Shown here: positions 45,801-53,983 of the stretch, piece by piece | Layout: every line of letters starts with the position of its first letter | Numbering within the stretch: position 1 is the first letter of the stretch | DNA from: Candidatus Hydrogenedentota bacterium | Lineage (GTDB): Bacteria > Hydrogenedentota > Hydrogenedentia > Hydrogenedentales > JAEUWI01 | NCBI GenBank assembly: GCA_019637335.1 | Contig: JAHBVV010000027.1 | Span: 37,270 to 101,269, forward strand | DNA length: 64,000 nt | Direction of reading: 5' to 3' | Notes under the pieces: model-generated | What the model was told of the DNA's origin: nothing | Databases searched by the model: none | Seen by the model: the letters and a program-made list of their open reading frames with translations, nothing else | Made by a program: the position numbers and the translations under genes

Positions 45801-46411
45801 CGCTGATCGGCCTGCCGGGCCGCCTGGACGACGCGGCCGTCCGGGCGCTCCTGAAAACCGGGCGCAACGCGATGCCGGCGGCGGAGGGCCTCACCCCGGA
45901 GGACGAGCAGGCGCTGCTGGACTACGTCTTCCTGCGCGAGCCCGGGCTGGAGGTCGTGCAGCCGTCCGACGGCGGCGTGCCGCGCTACACCTTCAACGGC
46001 TACAACAAGCTGTTGGACCACGAAGGCTACCCCGGCGTGAAGCCGCCCTGGGGCACGCTGAACTGCATCGACCTGAACACGGGCCGGCTCGCGTGGAAGG
46101 TCCCCCTCGGCCATTACCCCGAACTAGCGATCTGGGGCGAAGACGATACGGGCGCCGAGAACTTCGGCGGCGCCATGGTCACGGCGGGCGGGCTCGTCTT
46201 CTGCGCCGGAACGCCGGACAACCTCATCCGCGCCTTCGACGCCGAGTCCGGCGCCGAGCTCTGGCGCCATGAACTGCCCTTCGGCGGCTACGCCCCGCCC
46301 GCAAGCTACGAAGTCGATGGCCGGCAATACGTCGTTATCGCGGCGACCGGCGGCGGCAAGCTCGGCACGGAAACGGGCGATGCGTGGGTGGCGTTCGCGC
46401 TCCCCGAATAA
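42833..46411 (+). CDS. Secreted fusion: TIM barrel + LamG-like domain + quinoprotein dehydrogenase propeller with inserted cytochrome c
   Basis: 1192 residues from ATG 42833, behind CCGGAGA. A signal peptide ends near LAAQAG. Residues ~35-310 are a xylose-isomerase/AP-endonuclease-2-like TIM barrel (FAYDWRAEHIPTFDEEM, CTVGLYNHGAWFGEP, GIVYNLHHGHDQ). Residues ~335-490 are a LamG/concanavalin-like jelly roll. From ~515 a PQQ-type eight-bladed propeller begins (YTASAQINRDTVKNLQVAW), with W-motifs such as GAELWRFRGEG and GERKWHFQEIRHDIWDLD. A cytochrome c with CMQCH (C974/C977/H978) is inserted before the last blades. PQQ dehydrogenases with a cytochrome oxidise alcohols or sugars and pass electrons on; here a sugar-isomerase-like barrel is in the same chain. 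Followed 39 bases later by an esterase gene. Confidence 0.82.
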   Translation: MTQRLFRPWVLLAVLIALLAVPRAPTLAAQAGSEALFQRDNLVAWCIVPFDNRKRGPEERAEMMARLGIKRFAYDWRAEHIPTFDEEMEALKRYGIELTAFWFPGALNDEARIILDLLKRHEIKTQLWITMGGGDIECTPEEQEARVRQHADVIRPIAEAAAEIGCTVGLYNHGAWFGEPDNQIAIIQVLNLPNVGIVYNLHHGHDQVDDLAGLLERMMPYLYCFNLNGMNPEGDKKGQKILPIAQGELDLQLLKILKDSGYAGPVGILGHTDDDAEDTLRDNLEGLDWLLPQLDGGAPPGPKPVPQRASLRSAAQGAPSLSAAHGMALSGGLVVEGKPEYAAPPLTVGLNARIDGAASFNILAAHHTKASGAHWEIFTEAGSGHLSAYLPGMDPDHLRTGVSIADGQWRRVTFQYAPDAVRLYLDGALAGETAIRARGLPAVPGGLAFGRLVEGGFGCDGLVDDVHIARGIQPPDPMNAGPPAPGEHTIGVWNFDDRSAETEARTPDVENPDFRAALPEFQVIPAAPADRLTPANGSPAPDAYQTWTRSHGDATNSRYTASAQINRDTVKNLQVAWTYRSGDGEGHIQCNPIVVGATLYVPTPGNALAALDARTGAELWRFRGEGRPAHRGLVYWPGEGEHAPRLLVSIGSDLWALDPATGAPITAFGDGGKVAAGVSVVAGAVYGRVLVLPGFERDVWGIDAVTGERRWTFHTIPAGDQFGADTWENIETGANCWGGMALDEQRGIAYIATGSPKPNFVGVHHTGRNLFANSVIALDALTGERKWHFQEIRHDIWDLDIPAPPNLVTVTKDGKRVDAVAQVTKIGNTLLLDRVTGEPLYPVRLRRAPGSALPGERTWSYQPDIDLPEPFARLNFSPEDITRRSDEAHTYVSNIVNQGNHGFFEPFTEGKPTIFYGLHGGAEWTGAAYDPASSRLYVTANEMAWSITVIRATEIRRAPGQPPSRGQRLYEERCMQCHGAGFEGNSISPPLIGLPGRLDDAAVRALLKTGRNAMPAAEGLTPEDEQALLDYVFLREPGLEVVQPSDGGVPRYTFNGYNKLLDHEGYPGVKPPWGTLNCIDLNTGRLAWKVPLGHYPELAIWGEDDTGAENFGGAMVTAGGLVFCAGTPDNLIRAFDAESGAELWRHELPFGGYAPPASYEVDGRQYVVIAATGGGKLGTETGDAWVAFALPE

Positions 46412-46450
46412 AAAAACCGGCGCGATCCGCGCGCCAGACGGAGCCAATCC

Positions 46451-47725
46451 ATGAGAATCTCCTTGAAACACGCATTCATTGCGTTGTTCGCGCTCTCCAT
46501 TGCCACGCCGTCCCCGGCGGATCCCGCCGCGGCCCGGGCCGAGCTCCGCGCCGCCCTGGGCGATGCCGTGTTTCAAGCGCCCGCCACGCATCCCGCGCCG
46601 GACTTCGACGAAGGCCCGATCCAGGGCATCTTCTACGACGCGCTCCCCTTCGAGGGCAAGCCCACGCGCGTCTTCGCCTACCTCGCGCTGCCCGAAGTCC
46701 CGCCGGGCGAGAAAGTCCCCGGCATGGTGCTCGTCCACGGCGGCGGCGGTACCGCCTACCTCGAATGGGTGCGCGTCTGGCATGATCGCGGCTACGCGGC
46801 CATCGCAATGGACCTCGAAGGCCAGCTCCCGCGCAACAACCACCCGGATCGCCCGCGCCACGATTTCAGCGGACCCGTCCGCACCGGCATGTTCGACGAT
46901 ATGGACCGCCCCCGGGAAGACCAATGGATGTTCCACGCCGTGGCCGATGTCCTCCTCGCGAATTCGCTCCTGCGCTCTCTGCCCGGCGTCGATCCGGATC
47001 GTATCGGGCTCACCGGCATCAGCTGGGGCGGCGTCGTGTCGAGCCTCGCCGCCGGCGTCGACGAACGCTTCGTCTTCGCCGCGCCCGTCTACGGCTGCGG
47101 CTACCTCTACGATTCCCTCGGCCACTTCCGCCGCATGGGCGCGGAAGAAGGCGACGACGCCAGCCTCGCGCTGCGCAAATTCTGGGATCCCGCGCGCTAC
47201 TTCACCGGCGCCCCCAGGCCCATGCTCTGGGTCAACGGCGACAACGACCCGCATTTCTCCGCCGATATCCTGACCCGCTCACACGTCAGCGCGGGACCCG
47301 ACTCCACCCTCACGATTCGCCCCCGCATGCCCCACGGCCACGGCCCCGGCTGGGAAGAAAAGTACGCCCCGGAAATCTACGCCCTCGCGGATCACCTCCT
47401 GAACGGATCCGGCGCCCCCCTCGCCCGCATCACCGAACAGCCCGCGCGCCGGGACGGCAACCAGATCGCCCTGCGCTTCGAAAGCGCCGTCCCCATCGCC
47501 GGGGCAACCCTCTACGCCTTGACCGCCCCCTACGAATACGCAAAACCCGAAGGCAAAAACTACTTCGACCTCGCCACCCACTTCGAGCCACACCCCGCCC
47601 AAATCGACACCGCAAACCAAACCGTCACCGCCACCCTCCCCGAAGGCTGCACCTGGTACTACATCAACCTCACCGACAACCGCGGCTGCATCGTCTCCTC
47701 AAATCTGACGCAGGTCAAGGAATAG
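46451..47725 (+). CDS. Secreted alpha/beta-hydrolase (acetyl xylan esterase / dienelactone hydrolase type)
   Basis: 424 residues. A signal peptide (~1-23) makes it extracytoplasmic. Oxyanion loop LVHGGGGTAYLEW; nucleophile S191 in GISWGG; the acid is probably in WVNGDNDPHF and the His in MPHGHGPGW. After the hydrolase core (~40-325) there is a ~100-residue beta-sandwich-like tail (FESAVPIAGATLYAL, WYYINLTDNRG). Similar enzymes deacetylate xylan or cleave ester-linked sugars. It shares an operon with the quinoprotein fusion, so both may act on the same plant- or algal-derived carbohydrate. Confidence 0.8.
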   Translation: MRISLKHAFIALFALSIATPSPADPAAARAELRAALGDAVFQAPATHPAPDFDEGPIQGIFYDALPFEGKPTRVFAYLALPEVPPGEKVPGMVLVHGGGGTAYLEWVRVWHDRGYAAIAMDLEGQLPRNNHPDRPRHDFSGPVRTGMFDDMDRPREDQWMFHAVADVLLANSLLRSLPGVDPDRIGLTGISWGGVVSSLAAGVDERFVFAAPVYGCGYLYDSLGHFRRMGAEEGDDASLALRKFWDPARYFTGAPRPMLWVNGDNDPHFSADILTRSHVSAGPDSTLTIRPRMPHGHGPGWEEKYAPEIYALADHLLNGSGAPLARITEQPARRDGNQIALRFESAVPIAGATLYALTAPYEYAKPEGKNYFDLATHFEPHPAQIDTANQTVTATLPEGCTWYYINLTDNRGCIVSSNLTQVKE

Positions 47726-47730
47726 CCAGG

Positions 47731-47824
47731 GGACTGCATCCGGCCCGACGGGGACTGCATCCGGCTGGCAAACAAGCCCACACCCGCAGCAACCACCCCC
47801 GAACCAGCCGGTGGCTGTACCCCC
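47731..47824. repeat. Single copy of the 100-bp GGGGACTGCATCC repeat
   Basis: Contains GGGGACTGCATCCGGC twice, then CCCACACCCGCAGCAACCAC and AGCCGGTGGCTGTACCCCC. It nearly matches the units of the tandem array at 56664-57118, about 9 kb away. It starts directly after the esterase stop codon. Confidence 0.88.
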
Positions 47825-47942
47825 GGAGACCAAACCAGCTGGCGCCTGCTGCGCTGACAAAACACGCCTCAGCATCACCACGACTACCTCATACAAACCA
47901 GGTTACAGCATCACAAACAAGGAAGCGGCAAAGGCTGGGAGC

Positions 47943-48170
47943 GCAGGCGTCCCCGCCTGCCAGGCGGCGAAGCCGCCGTCCATTTTCCTCCTTAATGGGT
48001 AACGCTTCGCGTCACCCATTAAGGATGAAATAGGGACCCTGACCGTAGGCGCTCTTCTGGAGTCTCGCACGCTCAAGCCTTCGCGGCGGAGCCGCGGAGC
48101 TTGAACGTGGCGCCCGTGGCTCTTTTTGAGTCCCCGGGTGTACAGCCGTTCATGAAAGGCTGTACACCCG
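47943..48170. repeat. String of hairpins in a gene-free stretch (47825-48211)
   Basis: GCAGGCG-TCCC-CGCCTGC at 47943-47960; CCTTAATGGGT with ACCCATTAAGG (47990-48000 and 48014-48024), enclosing ACGC-TTC-GCGT; and a 13-bp stem CGGGTGTACAGCC / GGCTGTACACCCG (48135-48170). Convergent genes flank the region, so some may work as terminators. No coding sequence is supported. Confidence 0.6.
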
Positions 48171-48211
48171 AAACCCTACGCCCGATAAGCAGCTGTACCC
48201 ACCCCCGCCAC

Positions 48212-49489
48212 CTACCCCCCTTCCCGCTCGACCTTCGCAAGATAAGCTTCGTTATGCGAATAGCTATCTCGAAAATTCATGGACGTCCCAACAACCACAA
48301 AATTGCCATCCCGCGCTTCGATGACCTGATACCCCTGCGTGCCGTAGTGCGCGCCGTAAACGCGGGAACGGTCGAACCCGCCGTCACCCGTCACCTCCAG
48401 CACGGCGATCGTTTCGCAGGCGGCGTCGGTATTGTTCTCCTCGACCGTGCCCACCAGCACATAGCCCCCGCCGCTTACCGCGATGGCCCCCTGAATCCGG
48501 TGGTAGCGCTCCAGAACAAGCAGCTTTTCCCAGATCACCTCCCCGTTCGCGTCCACCAGAATGGCCTGCGGTTCGCTGAAGCCGAAAGGCTGAAGGTCCG
48601 CGTAACCAGCGAGGAGAAATCCCCCCGTATCGGTCTCCACGAGTCCGCCCGCGTAGCCTATAAGCCCGATGCCATAACTCTTCCGCCACAACTGCCGGCC
48701 CTCGGCGTCGGTTTTCACCAGGTACAACGAAGAGAACCCCGTCGTCATCGACTCGGAATCACCCAGCAGCGCGAACCCACCGTCATCGGTGACCTCCAGG
48801 TCCACGGCATGGTCGTTGGCGGCGCCGCCATACGTGCGCGACCAGCGTATGTTGCCGTCAAAATCGGTCCGCAGCAACTCGTAATCCGTACCGCCCGATC
48901 CCCGGGAATCGGTCGTCCCCAGCAAGGCAAATCCATCCTCCAGCACCACGACATCCACGGCCTCGTTGAACCCTTCACGCCCGAACTTCTTTTCCCAGAG
49001 CAAAGCCCCGTCGCCATCAATGCGCGCCAGGTAGTAGTCACCCACCACCCTGTCGGTCTCTTTCTCGACCGCCCCCCGCGGGAAACTCAGGGAGCTGAAG
49101 AATACCACGACCCCATCGTCCGGAAGCACCGCAAGACGGAACCCCCTGTCCAGCCTGAGGCCGGTCTCGCCTTTCGCCTCCCATATCGGCTCGCCCTCGG
49201 GTGTGCGCCGCATGAGATAGGGCCTGCCAATTCCGGCGCCGTCCGTGGCCGATCCGGCCAGAAACAGATCGCCGTTGCTGGCTTCCCCGATGCTGGAAGC
49301 CGTTCGCGACGTGTTTGCCTCCGAGATGACAACCTCCCAGGCCGGCGTTTCCGTGGCGGGAATCTCGCCACAGATGCAATTCGCCAGCGGAAGCTTCAGC
49401 AGAATGGCCAGCAACAACAGCGCCGCCAGCCGCCCCGTACCGCGCCAGCGCATGGCGGATCCTTGACCGCTCGTCGATTCCGCGCACAT
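48212..49489 (-). CDS. Exported beta-propeller protein of the four-gene propeller operon (gene 4)
   Basis: 425 residues from the ATG at 49489, behind GGGAGGGGAG, 3 bases after the previous stop; ATG 49453 is an alternative. A hydrophobic signal (LAALLLLAILLKLPLANC) is followed by CICGEIPATETPAW, close to the same region of gene 3 (NCGICTEVPETESPDW). The Asn before Cys departs from a lipobox. The rest is a propeller of ~45-residue repeats: DGGFALLGDSES, LYLVKTDAEGRQLWRKSYG, RGSGGTDYELLRTDFDGNIRWSRTYGG. No catalytic site or heme. Last gene of the operon; it may be a ligand-binding or adhesive surface protein. Confidence 0.72.
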   Translation of the reverse strand: MCAESTSGQGSAMRWRGTGRLAALLLLAILLKLPLANCICGEIPATETPAWEVVISEANTSRTASSIGEASNGDLFLAGSATDGAGIGRPYLMRRTPEGEPIWEAKGETGLRLDRGFRLAVLPDDGVVVFFSSLSFPRGAVEKETDRVVGDYYLARIDGDGALLWEKKFGREGFNEAVDVVVLEDGFALLGTTDSRGSGGTDYELLRTDFDGNIRWSRTYGGAANDHAVDLEVTDDGGFALLGDSESMTTGFSSLYLVKTDAEGRQLWRKSYGIGLIGYAGGLVETDTGGFLLAGYADLQPFGFSEPQAILVDANGEVIWEKLLVLERYHRIQGAIAVSGGGYVLVGTVEENNTDAACETIAVLEVTGDGGFDRSRVYGAHYGTQGYQVIEARDGNFVVVGTSMNFRDSYSHNEAYLAKVEREGG

Positions 49490-49492
49490 GGA

Positions 49493-50758
49493 TCACTCCC
49501 CTCCCGCGCGGAACTTCGCCAGGTAGACCGCGCTCTGGAAATCCTCGGGGTCATCATCGGGCATGAAGCCGCCACGCGCAACACCCGCCAGGACGTAACC
49601 GCCGTCGCGCACGGGAACCATGCGCCAGCTGTTAGTTTCATCCAACTCGCCAAACAACCGCGTACGGATATGCGCCCCGTCCCGGTCCGCTTCCATTGCG
49701 AACGCCGCGGAGCAAATGCTGAAGTACTCGCCCTCGGTATTCCCGGAGCCCGAGATCACAAAGCCGCCATCCGGCCCGGACGCGATCGCGCGGACGTTGT
49801 AGTAGCCATTGCCGCCCAGCACCTGTTCCCACTCGCGGCTACCGTCCGCGCTGGTCTTGACAAGGTAGGCCGGCCCGACGTTGCCCGCCAGTATGAAACC
49901 GCCGTCGGCGGTCTGCTGAAGCGCGCCCGCGAAGTTGTAGTTGGTGAAGCCGTAAGACTGATGCCACTCCTCCTCGCCATCCGCGCCGGCTTTCACCAGG
50001 TACAGATCGATTTCGCCACTGCCGAAGGACTCCGTCTCGCCGAGCATTGCGAAACCGCCATCCGCCGTAACGGCGAGGTCCGCGGCATCGTCGTTGGCGG
50101 AACCGCCGTAAGTGCGCGCCCACCGCACGGCGCCGTCGCCGCCGATCCGGATGAGCTCCATATCCGTGCCGCCGGATCCGGTGGAGTTGGTGGTCCCCAG
50201 GAGCGCGTAGCCATCCGCCAGCGCGGCAATGGCCACGGCGCGGTCATCGCGCGCGCCGCCAAAGCGCCGCTGCCAGAGGGTGTTCCCGTCCCCGTCCATC
50301 ATGAGCAGAAAATAGTCCGATTCCGCCCGAAAGTCGCTGCCCGGGATCGCATTTCCGAATATGAGTGCGCCGCCCTCGGGCGTTGCGGCGAGGGCCACCC
50401 CCTCCAGGTGCAGGCCCGGCATGCCCACGTGCCGGATCCAGCGCGGATTACCAAACTCCGTGCGGCGCAGGGCGAGCGCCATGTCCCTGGTTTCTCCCTG
50501 ATAGGAATAGCCGGTCACAAAGAGATCGCCCCCCGGACCTTCCGCGACCCCCCGGCCCACGAGATAACGATTCGGATTAACGATAGTCATCTCCCAATCC
50601 GGCGACTCGGTTTCGGGCACTTCGGTGCAGATGCCGCAGTTCCCGAGCGGGATCCCGAGGGGAATCGCCAGGCTGACGACGAATGCTAAGCGGAGCGCGC
50701 CGTGCCAGTTCATCCGGCCGCGGCCCTTCGGGGTATCACTCGGGTTGGTTTCTTGCAC
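49493..50758 (-). CDS. Exported beta-propeller protein of the four-gene propeller operon (gene 3)
   Basis: 421 residues if the GTG at 50758 is used (behind GGAGAAG, 6-base gap); ATG 50713 would start the signal peptide more directly. The signal ends near GIPLGNCGIC, paralogous to gene 4. Propeller repeats read GSGGTDMELIRIGGDGAVRWARTYGG, DGGFAMLGETESFGSGEIDLYLVK and DGGFVISGSGN. The repeat form (D-G-G-F then LVKxDxxGxxxW) is shared by all four operon proteins, which look like products of tandem duplication. The role is unknown; 26 bases separate it from gene 2. Confidence 0.72.
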   Translation of the reverse strand: MQETNPSDTPKGRGRMNWHGALRLAFVVSLAIPLGIPLGNCGICTEVPETESPDWEMTIVNPNRYLVGRGVAEGPGGDLFVTGYSYQGETRDMALALRRTEFGNPRWIRHVGMPGLHLEGVALAATPEGGALIFGNAIPGSDFRAESDYFLLMMDGDGNTLWQRRFGGARDDRAVAIAALADGYALLGTTNSTGSGGTDMELIRIGGDGAVRWARTYGGSANDDAADLAVTADGGFAMLGETESFGSGEIDLYLVKAGADGEEEWHQSYGFTNYNFAGALQQTADGGFILAGNVGPAYLVKTSADGSREWEQVLGGNGYYNVRAIASGPDGGFVISGSGNTEGEYFSICSAAFAMEADRDGAHIRTRLFGELDETNSWRMVPVRDGGYVLAGVARGGFMPDDDPEDFQSAVYLAKFRAGGE

Positions 50759-50784
50759 GTTTCTTCTCCGGATGGGTCAGCGCG

Positions 50785-51996
50785 CTATGGCGCGCGGGCG
50801 CGCAACACGAAAACTTCCTCGGGGCTCGTATACATATCGTCCAACTCGAACCCCGCAACGGTATAGACGCCGTCCTCCCCCTCGATCACGCTGGTCCCGT
50901 ACGTGTTGCGCGCCGTGCGGACCCGCGCGCGCCAGGACACATTTCCGGCGCGAGTCAGTTTCATGAGGAACACTTCGCGGCCGCCCTCGGCGATATGTTT
51001 GTCGATATTGCCAACCAGCATGAATCCGCCATCGCGCGCGGGGTGAATTCGCACTAGATCGGTGCCGTATTGGTACAGCCCCGGTTCGCGGGTCCAGATC
51101 ACGTTCCCGGACCCGTCCACCTTGGTGAAAAAGCCGGAAAAGCCGGCGTCGCCAACGATGATGAAGCCCCCGTCGTCGGTCTCCTGTAAATCGTAGCCCT
51201 CCGAAAACTCCAGAAGCGGCAGGGCGCGCGCCCACCGCTGCGCGCCGGAAGCGTCCGTCCGCACAAGATACGTCCGGGAGGCGCTGCTGTAGCTGTCGAA
51301 TTCGCTGTCCCCCTGAAAGCCAAGGAGCGCGTAGCCGCCGTCACGCGTCGCGCACAGGCCGTGGGCCCCCTCGTAACGCGCGGTCCCGTAGGTCTGGCTC
51401 CATTCCTCATTGCCGGCGCCATCGGTCTTTATCAGGTACATGTCCATCTTGCCCGCGCCGAAGGACCGGGTATAGCCCGCCAGGGCGTAGCCGCCATCCG
51501 GCGTGCGGACAACCGTGTGGGCAAAATCGTAGCCGTCCCCGCCGTACGTATGGCTCCACCGTTCCTCGCCGTCGGGGCCCGCGCTCACGAAGTACGCGTC
51601 AAAGCGACCGGCCCCGCTGGATCGCGTCGCGCCCGCGGCCACAAAGCCCCCGTCCGGCTCGGCAAGAATCTCGAAGCCCTCCGACACGCCGGGACCGCCG
51701 TAGGTGCGCGTCCAGAGCAACTGGCCAGCGCTGTCCAGTTTCATAACGTACTGCGCCGCTTCTCCAAGACTGAACACATTGCGCGTCCCGGTCACGTACA
51801 TGGCGCCGTCGGGCGCGATCGCCAGGTCCGAGACGCTTTTCCGGAGGCCATCGGGGTGGGAGCGGAATAGCAGGGGTGAAACGCTGGCGACCGCGGCGTC
51901 TTCCGGGGGTTCGGGCAGTTCCGGGCAGCCCGCAAGCCCCACGGCGCACAAAGCCGCCACGTAAAGGTTTCTGCGCACACAGGTGTCAGTAGCCAT
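50785..51996 (-). CDS. Beta-propeller lipoprotein of the four-gene propeller operon (gene 2)
   Basis: 403 residues; its ATG overlaps the 3' end of gene 1 by 11 bases, so translation is probably coupled. Here the lipobox is good: VGLAGC with Cys at 24, followed by PELPEPPED, so lipid-anchored. Propeller blades include DGGFVAAGATRSSGAGRFDAYFV, GDGYDFAHTVVRTPDGGYALAG and GAGKMDMYLIKTDGAGNEEW. No enzymatic motif. Probably exposed on a membrane face; a partner for the small Gly-Gly peptides encoded upstream is possible but unproven. Confidence 0.75.
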   Translation of the reverse strand: MATDTCVRRNLYVAALCAVGLAGCPELPEPPEDAAVASVSPLLFRSHPDGLRKSVSDLAIAPDGAMYVTGTRNVFSLGEAAQYVMKLDSAGQLLWTRTYGGPGVSEGFEILAEPDGGFVAAGATRSSGAGRFDAYFVSAGPDGEERWSHTYGGDGYDFAHTVVRTPDGGYALAGYTRSFGAGKMDMYLIKTDGAGNEEWSQTYGTARYEGAHGLCATRDGGYALLGFQGDSEFDSYSSASRTYLVRTDASGAQRWARALPLLEFSEGYDLQETDDGGFIIVGDAGFSGFFTKVDGSGNVIWTREPGLYQYGTDLVRIHPARDGGFMLVGNIDKHIAEGGREVFLMKLTRAGNVSWRARVRTARNTYGTSVIEGEDGVYTVAGFELDDMYTSPEEVFVLRARAP

Positions 51997-53266
51997 CGGC
52001 GTTGACCTTTACCAGGTAGAGCACGGTCTGCTCCTGGCCGCCCTCCAGCAGGTATTCGCTGGAGTCGCCCGCCAGGACCCAACCGCCATCGTGGGCGGTG
52101 ATGACACCATGGCCGCCCGCCAGGCCGAACAGCGGCGCGTAGTTGCGGGTCCAGCGCACATTGCCCTGCGCATCCGTCCGGGTGAGGTGGGCCGTGCTCC
52201 CGCAGAACCCCGCGTTCATCCCCGTGAGCATAAAGCCGCCATCGGGCGCCGCGGCCACGGCCTCGACGGTACGGAACAGATCGACCCGCAGGCGCCGCTC
52301 CCACGCCACAGCCCCCGACGCGTCGAGTTTCAACAGGTACGGGGTGTTGCGCTCGTGGCCGGCCACCATGTATCCCCCGCCGGGAACCGGCTGGATGGCG
52401 CGCACATCGCGCTCCCCGATCGCGCCGTAGGACTGGCTCCAGCGCTGGTCCCCCGAGGCGTCCACCGCCACGAGAACCAGCTCCGGATCGCCAACGCCAG
52501 CGGACGCCGATTCACCCAACAGCGCAAAGCCGCCATCACCGGAGGGCGCCAGGCCGATCGCCCGTTCGTTTCCGTCGCCGCCGTACGCCGCCGACCAGAG
52601 CGCGTTGCCGTCCTGGTCCAGCTGCACGAGCTGCATATCGAAGTTGCCGTCCCCCGCCAGGTCGGCGGTTCCGAGTACGAGGGGGCCATCCCCGGTTAAC
52701 AGCATGTCTGCGGCCACATCGTTGTAATCGCCGCCAAAGCGCCGTTCCCACCGGGCTTCCCCCGAGGGGTCGGTGCGAATCAGGTAGTAATCGGCCTGCT
52801 GAAACGTGTCGTACGCGTGACCGATGGTGGCAAGCACCAGAATATCCCGGTCGGGCGCGATGGCGACCCGAACCGCGCGCTCGCTTTCACCATCGCTCCC
52901 GAATACGCGACGCCATTTCGGATTGCCCGCGGTATCCGTCCGAACCAGCAACACGTCGTAGGCGGAATCCCCGATGGAGGTAAACCCGCCAACGAGGAAA
53001 TCACCGTTGCTCGCCTGCGCGATGGTCCGCCCGAAGTCGCTCGCGCCGGGTTCCGCCAGCGCGCGGATCCATTCCGCGGGATCCGGCCCGCATTCGGCCA
53101 ACGGGTCAAAAAACAGGAAGCACCCGCTCAATCCCGCGCAGGGGATTACCGCCGCGAGACACGCCAGGGCATGAAAAAAGCGCCGCGCGCCAGAACCCGC
53201 GTTCGCCACAGCCGTTCTGGTGAAGGAATCGTGTCCACCCGCATACTCCCCTACGGCATTGCCCAC
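51986..53266 (-). CDS. Beta-propeller lipoprotein of the four-gene propeller operon (gene 1)
   Basis: 426 residues from the GTG at 53266, fixed by GGAGGAG six bases upstream; the frame is open further but without a site. A long N-region leads to a hydrophobic signal with lipobox AGLSGC, then CGPDPAEWIRAL. Blades: SDFGRTIAQASNGDFLVGGFTS, YDVLLVRTDTAGNPKWRRVFG, GGDYNDVAADMLLTGDGPLVLG, DPELVLVAVDASGDQRWSQSYG. It heads the propeller operon and begins 228 bases after the last of four small peptide genes on the same strand, with a hairpin terminator between them. Confidence 0.75.
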   Translation of the reverse strand: MGNAVGEYAGGHDSFTRTAVANAGSGARRFFHALACLAAVIPCAGLSGCFLFFDPLAECGPDPAEWIRALAEPGASDFGRTIAQASNGDFLVGGFTSIGDSAYDVLLVRTDTAGNPKWRRVFGSDGESERAVRVAIAPDRDILVLATIGHAYDTFQQADYYLIRTDPSGEARWERRFGGDYNDVAADMLLTGDGPLVLGTADLAGDGNFDMQLVQLDQDGNALWSAAYGGDGNERAIGLAPSGDGGFALLGESASAGVGDPELVLVAVDASGDQRWSQSYGAIGERDVRAIQPVPGGGYMVAGHERNTPYLLKLDASGAVAWERRLRVDLFRTVEAVAAAPDGGFMLTGMNAGFCGSTAHLTRTDAQGNVRWTRNYAPLFGLAGGHGVITAHDGGWVLAGDSSEYLLEGGQEQTVLYLVKVNADGY

Positions 53267-53418
53267 ATAGTCTCCTCCGCGGCCGGGACCCTCGCATTTC
53301 AATTGAGACGGCGGCGAATGTCCTCCTCCTGCCGCATCCCGTTGCGAATCGTCCCTCCGCTTCAGTGTAGGCCATCCGGGCGGGGCCGTCAATCACTTTT
53401 TTCGCCCCGAAATACAAG

Positions 53419-53450
53419 GCGAGGCCCCGATTCGTTAACCGGGGCCCCGC
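53419..53450 (-). terminator. Hairpin between the peptide cluster and the propeller operon
   Basis: GCGAGGCCCCG (53419-53429) pairs with CGGGGCCCCGC (53440-53450) with one mismatch. On the minus strand it is followed by CTTGTATTT. Probably a partial terminator of the peptide transcript. Confidence 0.5.
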
Positions 53451-53493
53451 AAATCTATCTCGAACGCGCCTGGGCCATTGGCCCGCGCGGAAA

Positions 53494-53682
53494 TCAGCGG
53501 ACGTCGTTGTAGCTGTGCAACGCAATTCCGATCTGCTTGAGGTTGTTGCTCGATTCGAGCCGCGCCGCCGCCTCGCGCACCTTTTGCACCGCCGGCAGCA
53601 GCAGGCCGCCGCGCACGCCGCTCAGTTCATCTTCGCTCAGGGTCACTTCGTTCTTCAGTTCGTTCATTTCGATCTGGGCCAT
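53494..53682 (-). CDS. Gly-Gly-leader peptide with DUF1559-pilin-like core (peptide 1)
   Basis: 62 residues; ATG behind a strong GAGGAGGT. Leader: [20 protein letters not shown] then SGVRGG, with Gly-Gly at 25-26, as in double-glycine leaders of exported peptides. Core (27-62): [15 protein letters not shown] followed by [16 protein letters not shown]. This core is strikingly like the segment just after the membrane helix of DUF1559 pilin-like proteins (LLLPAVQAAREAARR...NNLKQIGLALHNYHD), but the prepilin start (GFTLIELLVVIAI) is absent and replaced by the Gly-Gly leader. It could be an exported peptide, a pilin mimic or a RiPP precursor. No peptidase/ABC exporter is in the window. Confidence 0.72.
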   Translation of the reverse strand: MAQIEMNELKNEVTLSEDELSGVRGGLLLPAVQKVREAAARLESSNNLKQIGIALHSYNDVR

Positions 53683-53752
53683 GGTGTTGACCTCCTCGTT
53701 TCGTTTCCCGCGCCCCCCGGCGCGGCTTCCTCAGTATCCCCGCGGGCTCCCG

Positions 53753-53944
53753 TTAGAAGCCGGTGATGTTGTCCTGGATCGTGCGCACCGAACCGTCGCC
53801 GAGCGCCGCCGTGGTCGTCGTCCGCGCCGCCGCCTCCCGCACCTTCTGCACCGCCGGAAGCAGCAGGCCGCCGCGCACATCCGTCAGTTCGCCTTCGCTC
53901 AGGGTCACTTCGTTCTTCAGTTCATTCATTTCGATCTGGGCCAT
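53753..53944 (-). CDS. Gly-Gly-leader peptide with DUF1559-pilin-like core (peptide 2)
   Basis: 63 residues; ATG behind GGAGGA. The leader differs from that of peptide 1 at only three positions up to the Gly-Gly (25-26). The core (27-63) starts with the same [15 protein letters not shown], then TTTTAALGDGSVRTIQDNI. The last part copies the C-terminal H-X9-DG-type signature of DUF1559 proteins (FADGSVRFI). So the core joins the N-terminal and C-terminal motifs of the pilin family with the middle missing. It is a tandem paralogue of peptide 1, 71 bases away. Confidence 0.72.
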   Translation of the reverse strand: MAQIEMNELKNEVTLSEGELTDVRGGLLLPAVQKVREAAARTTTTAALGDGSVRTIQDNITGF

Positions 53945-53983
53945 GGCGGCGTCCTCCGTGGTTATTTTCGTTCCGCGCCCGAA

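Noticed and set aside
48101..50689. 862-codon plus-strand frame opposite two propeller genes
   Set aside because: Composition is that of an antisense shadow. The minus strand has signal peptides, regular repeats and good ribosome-binding sites.
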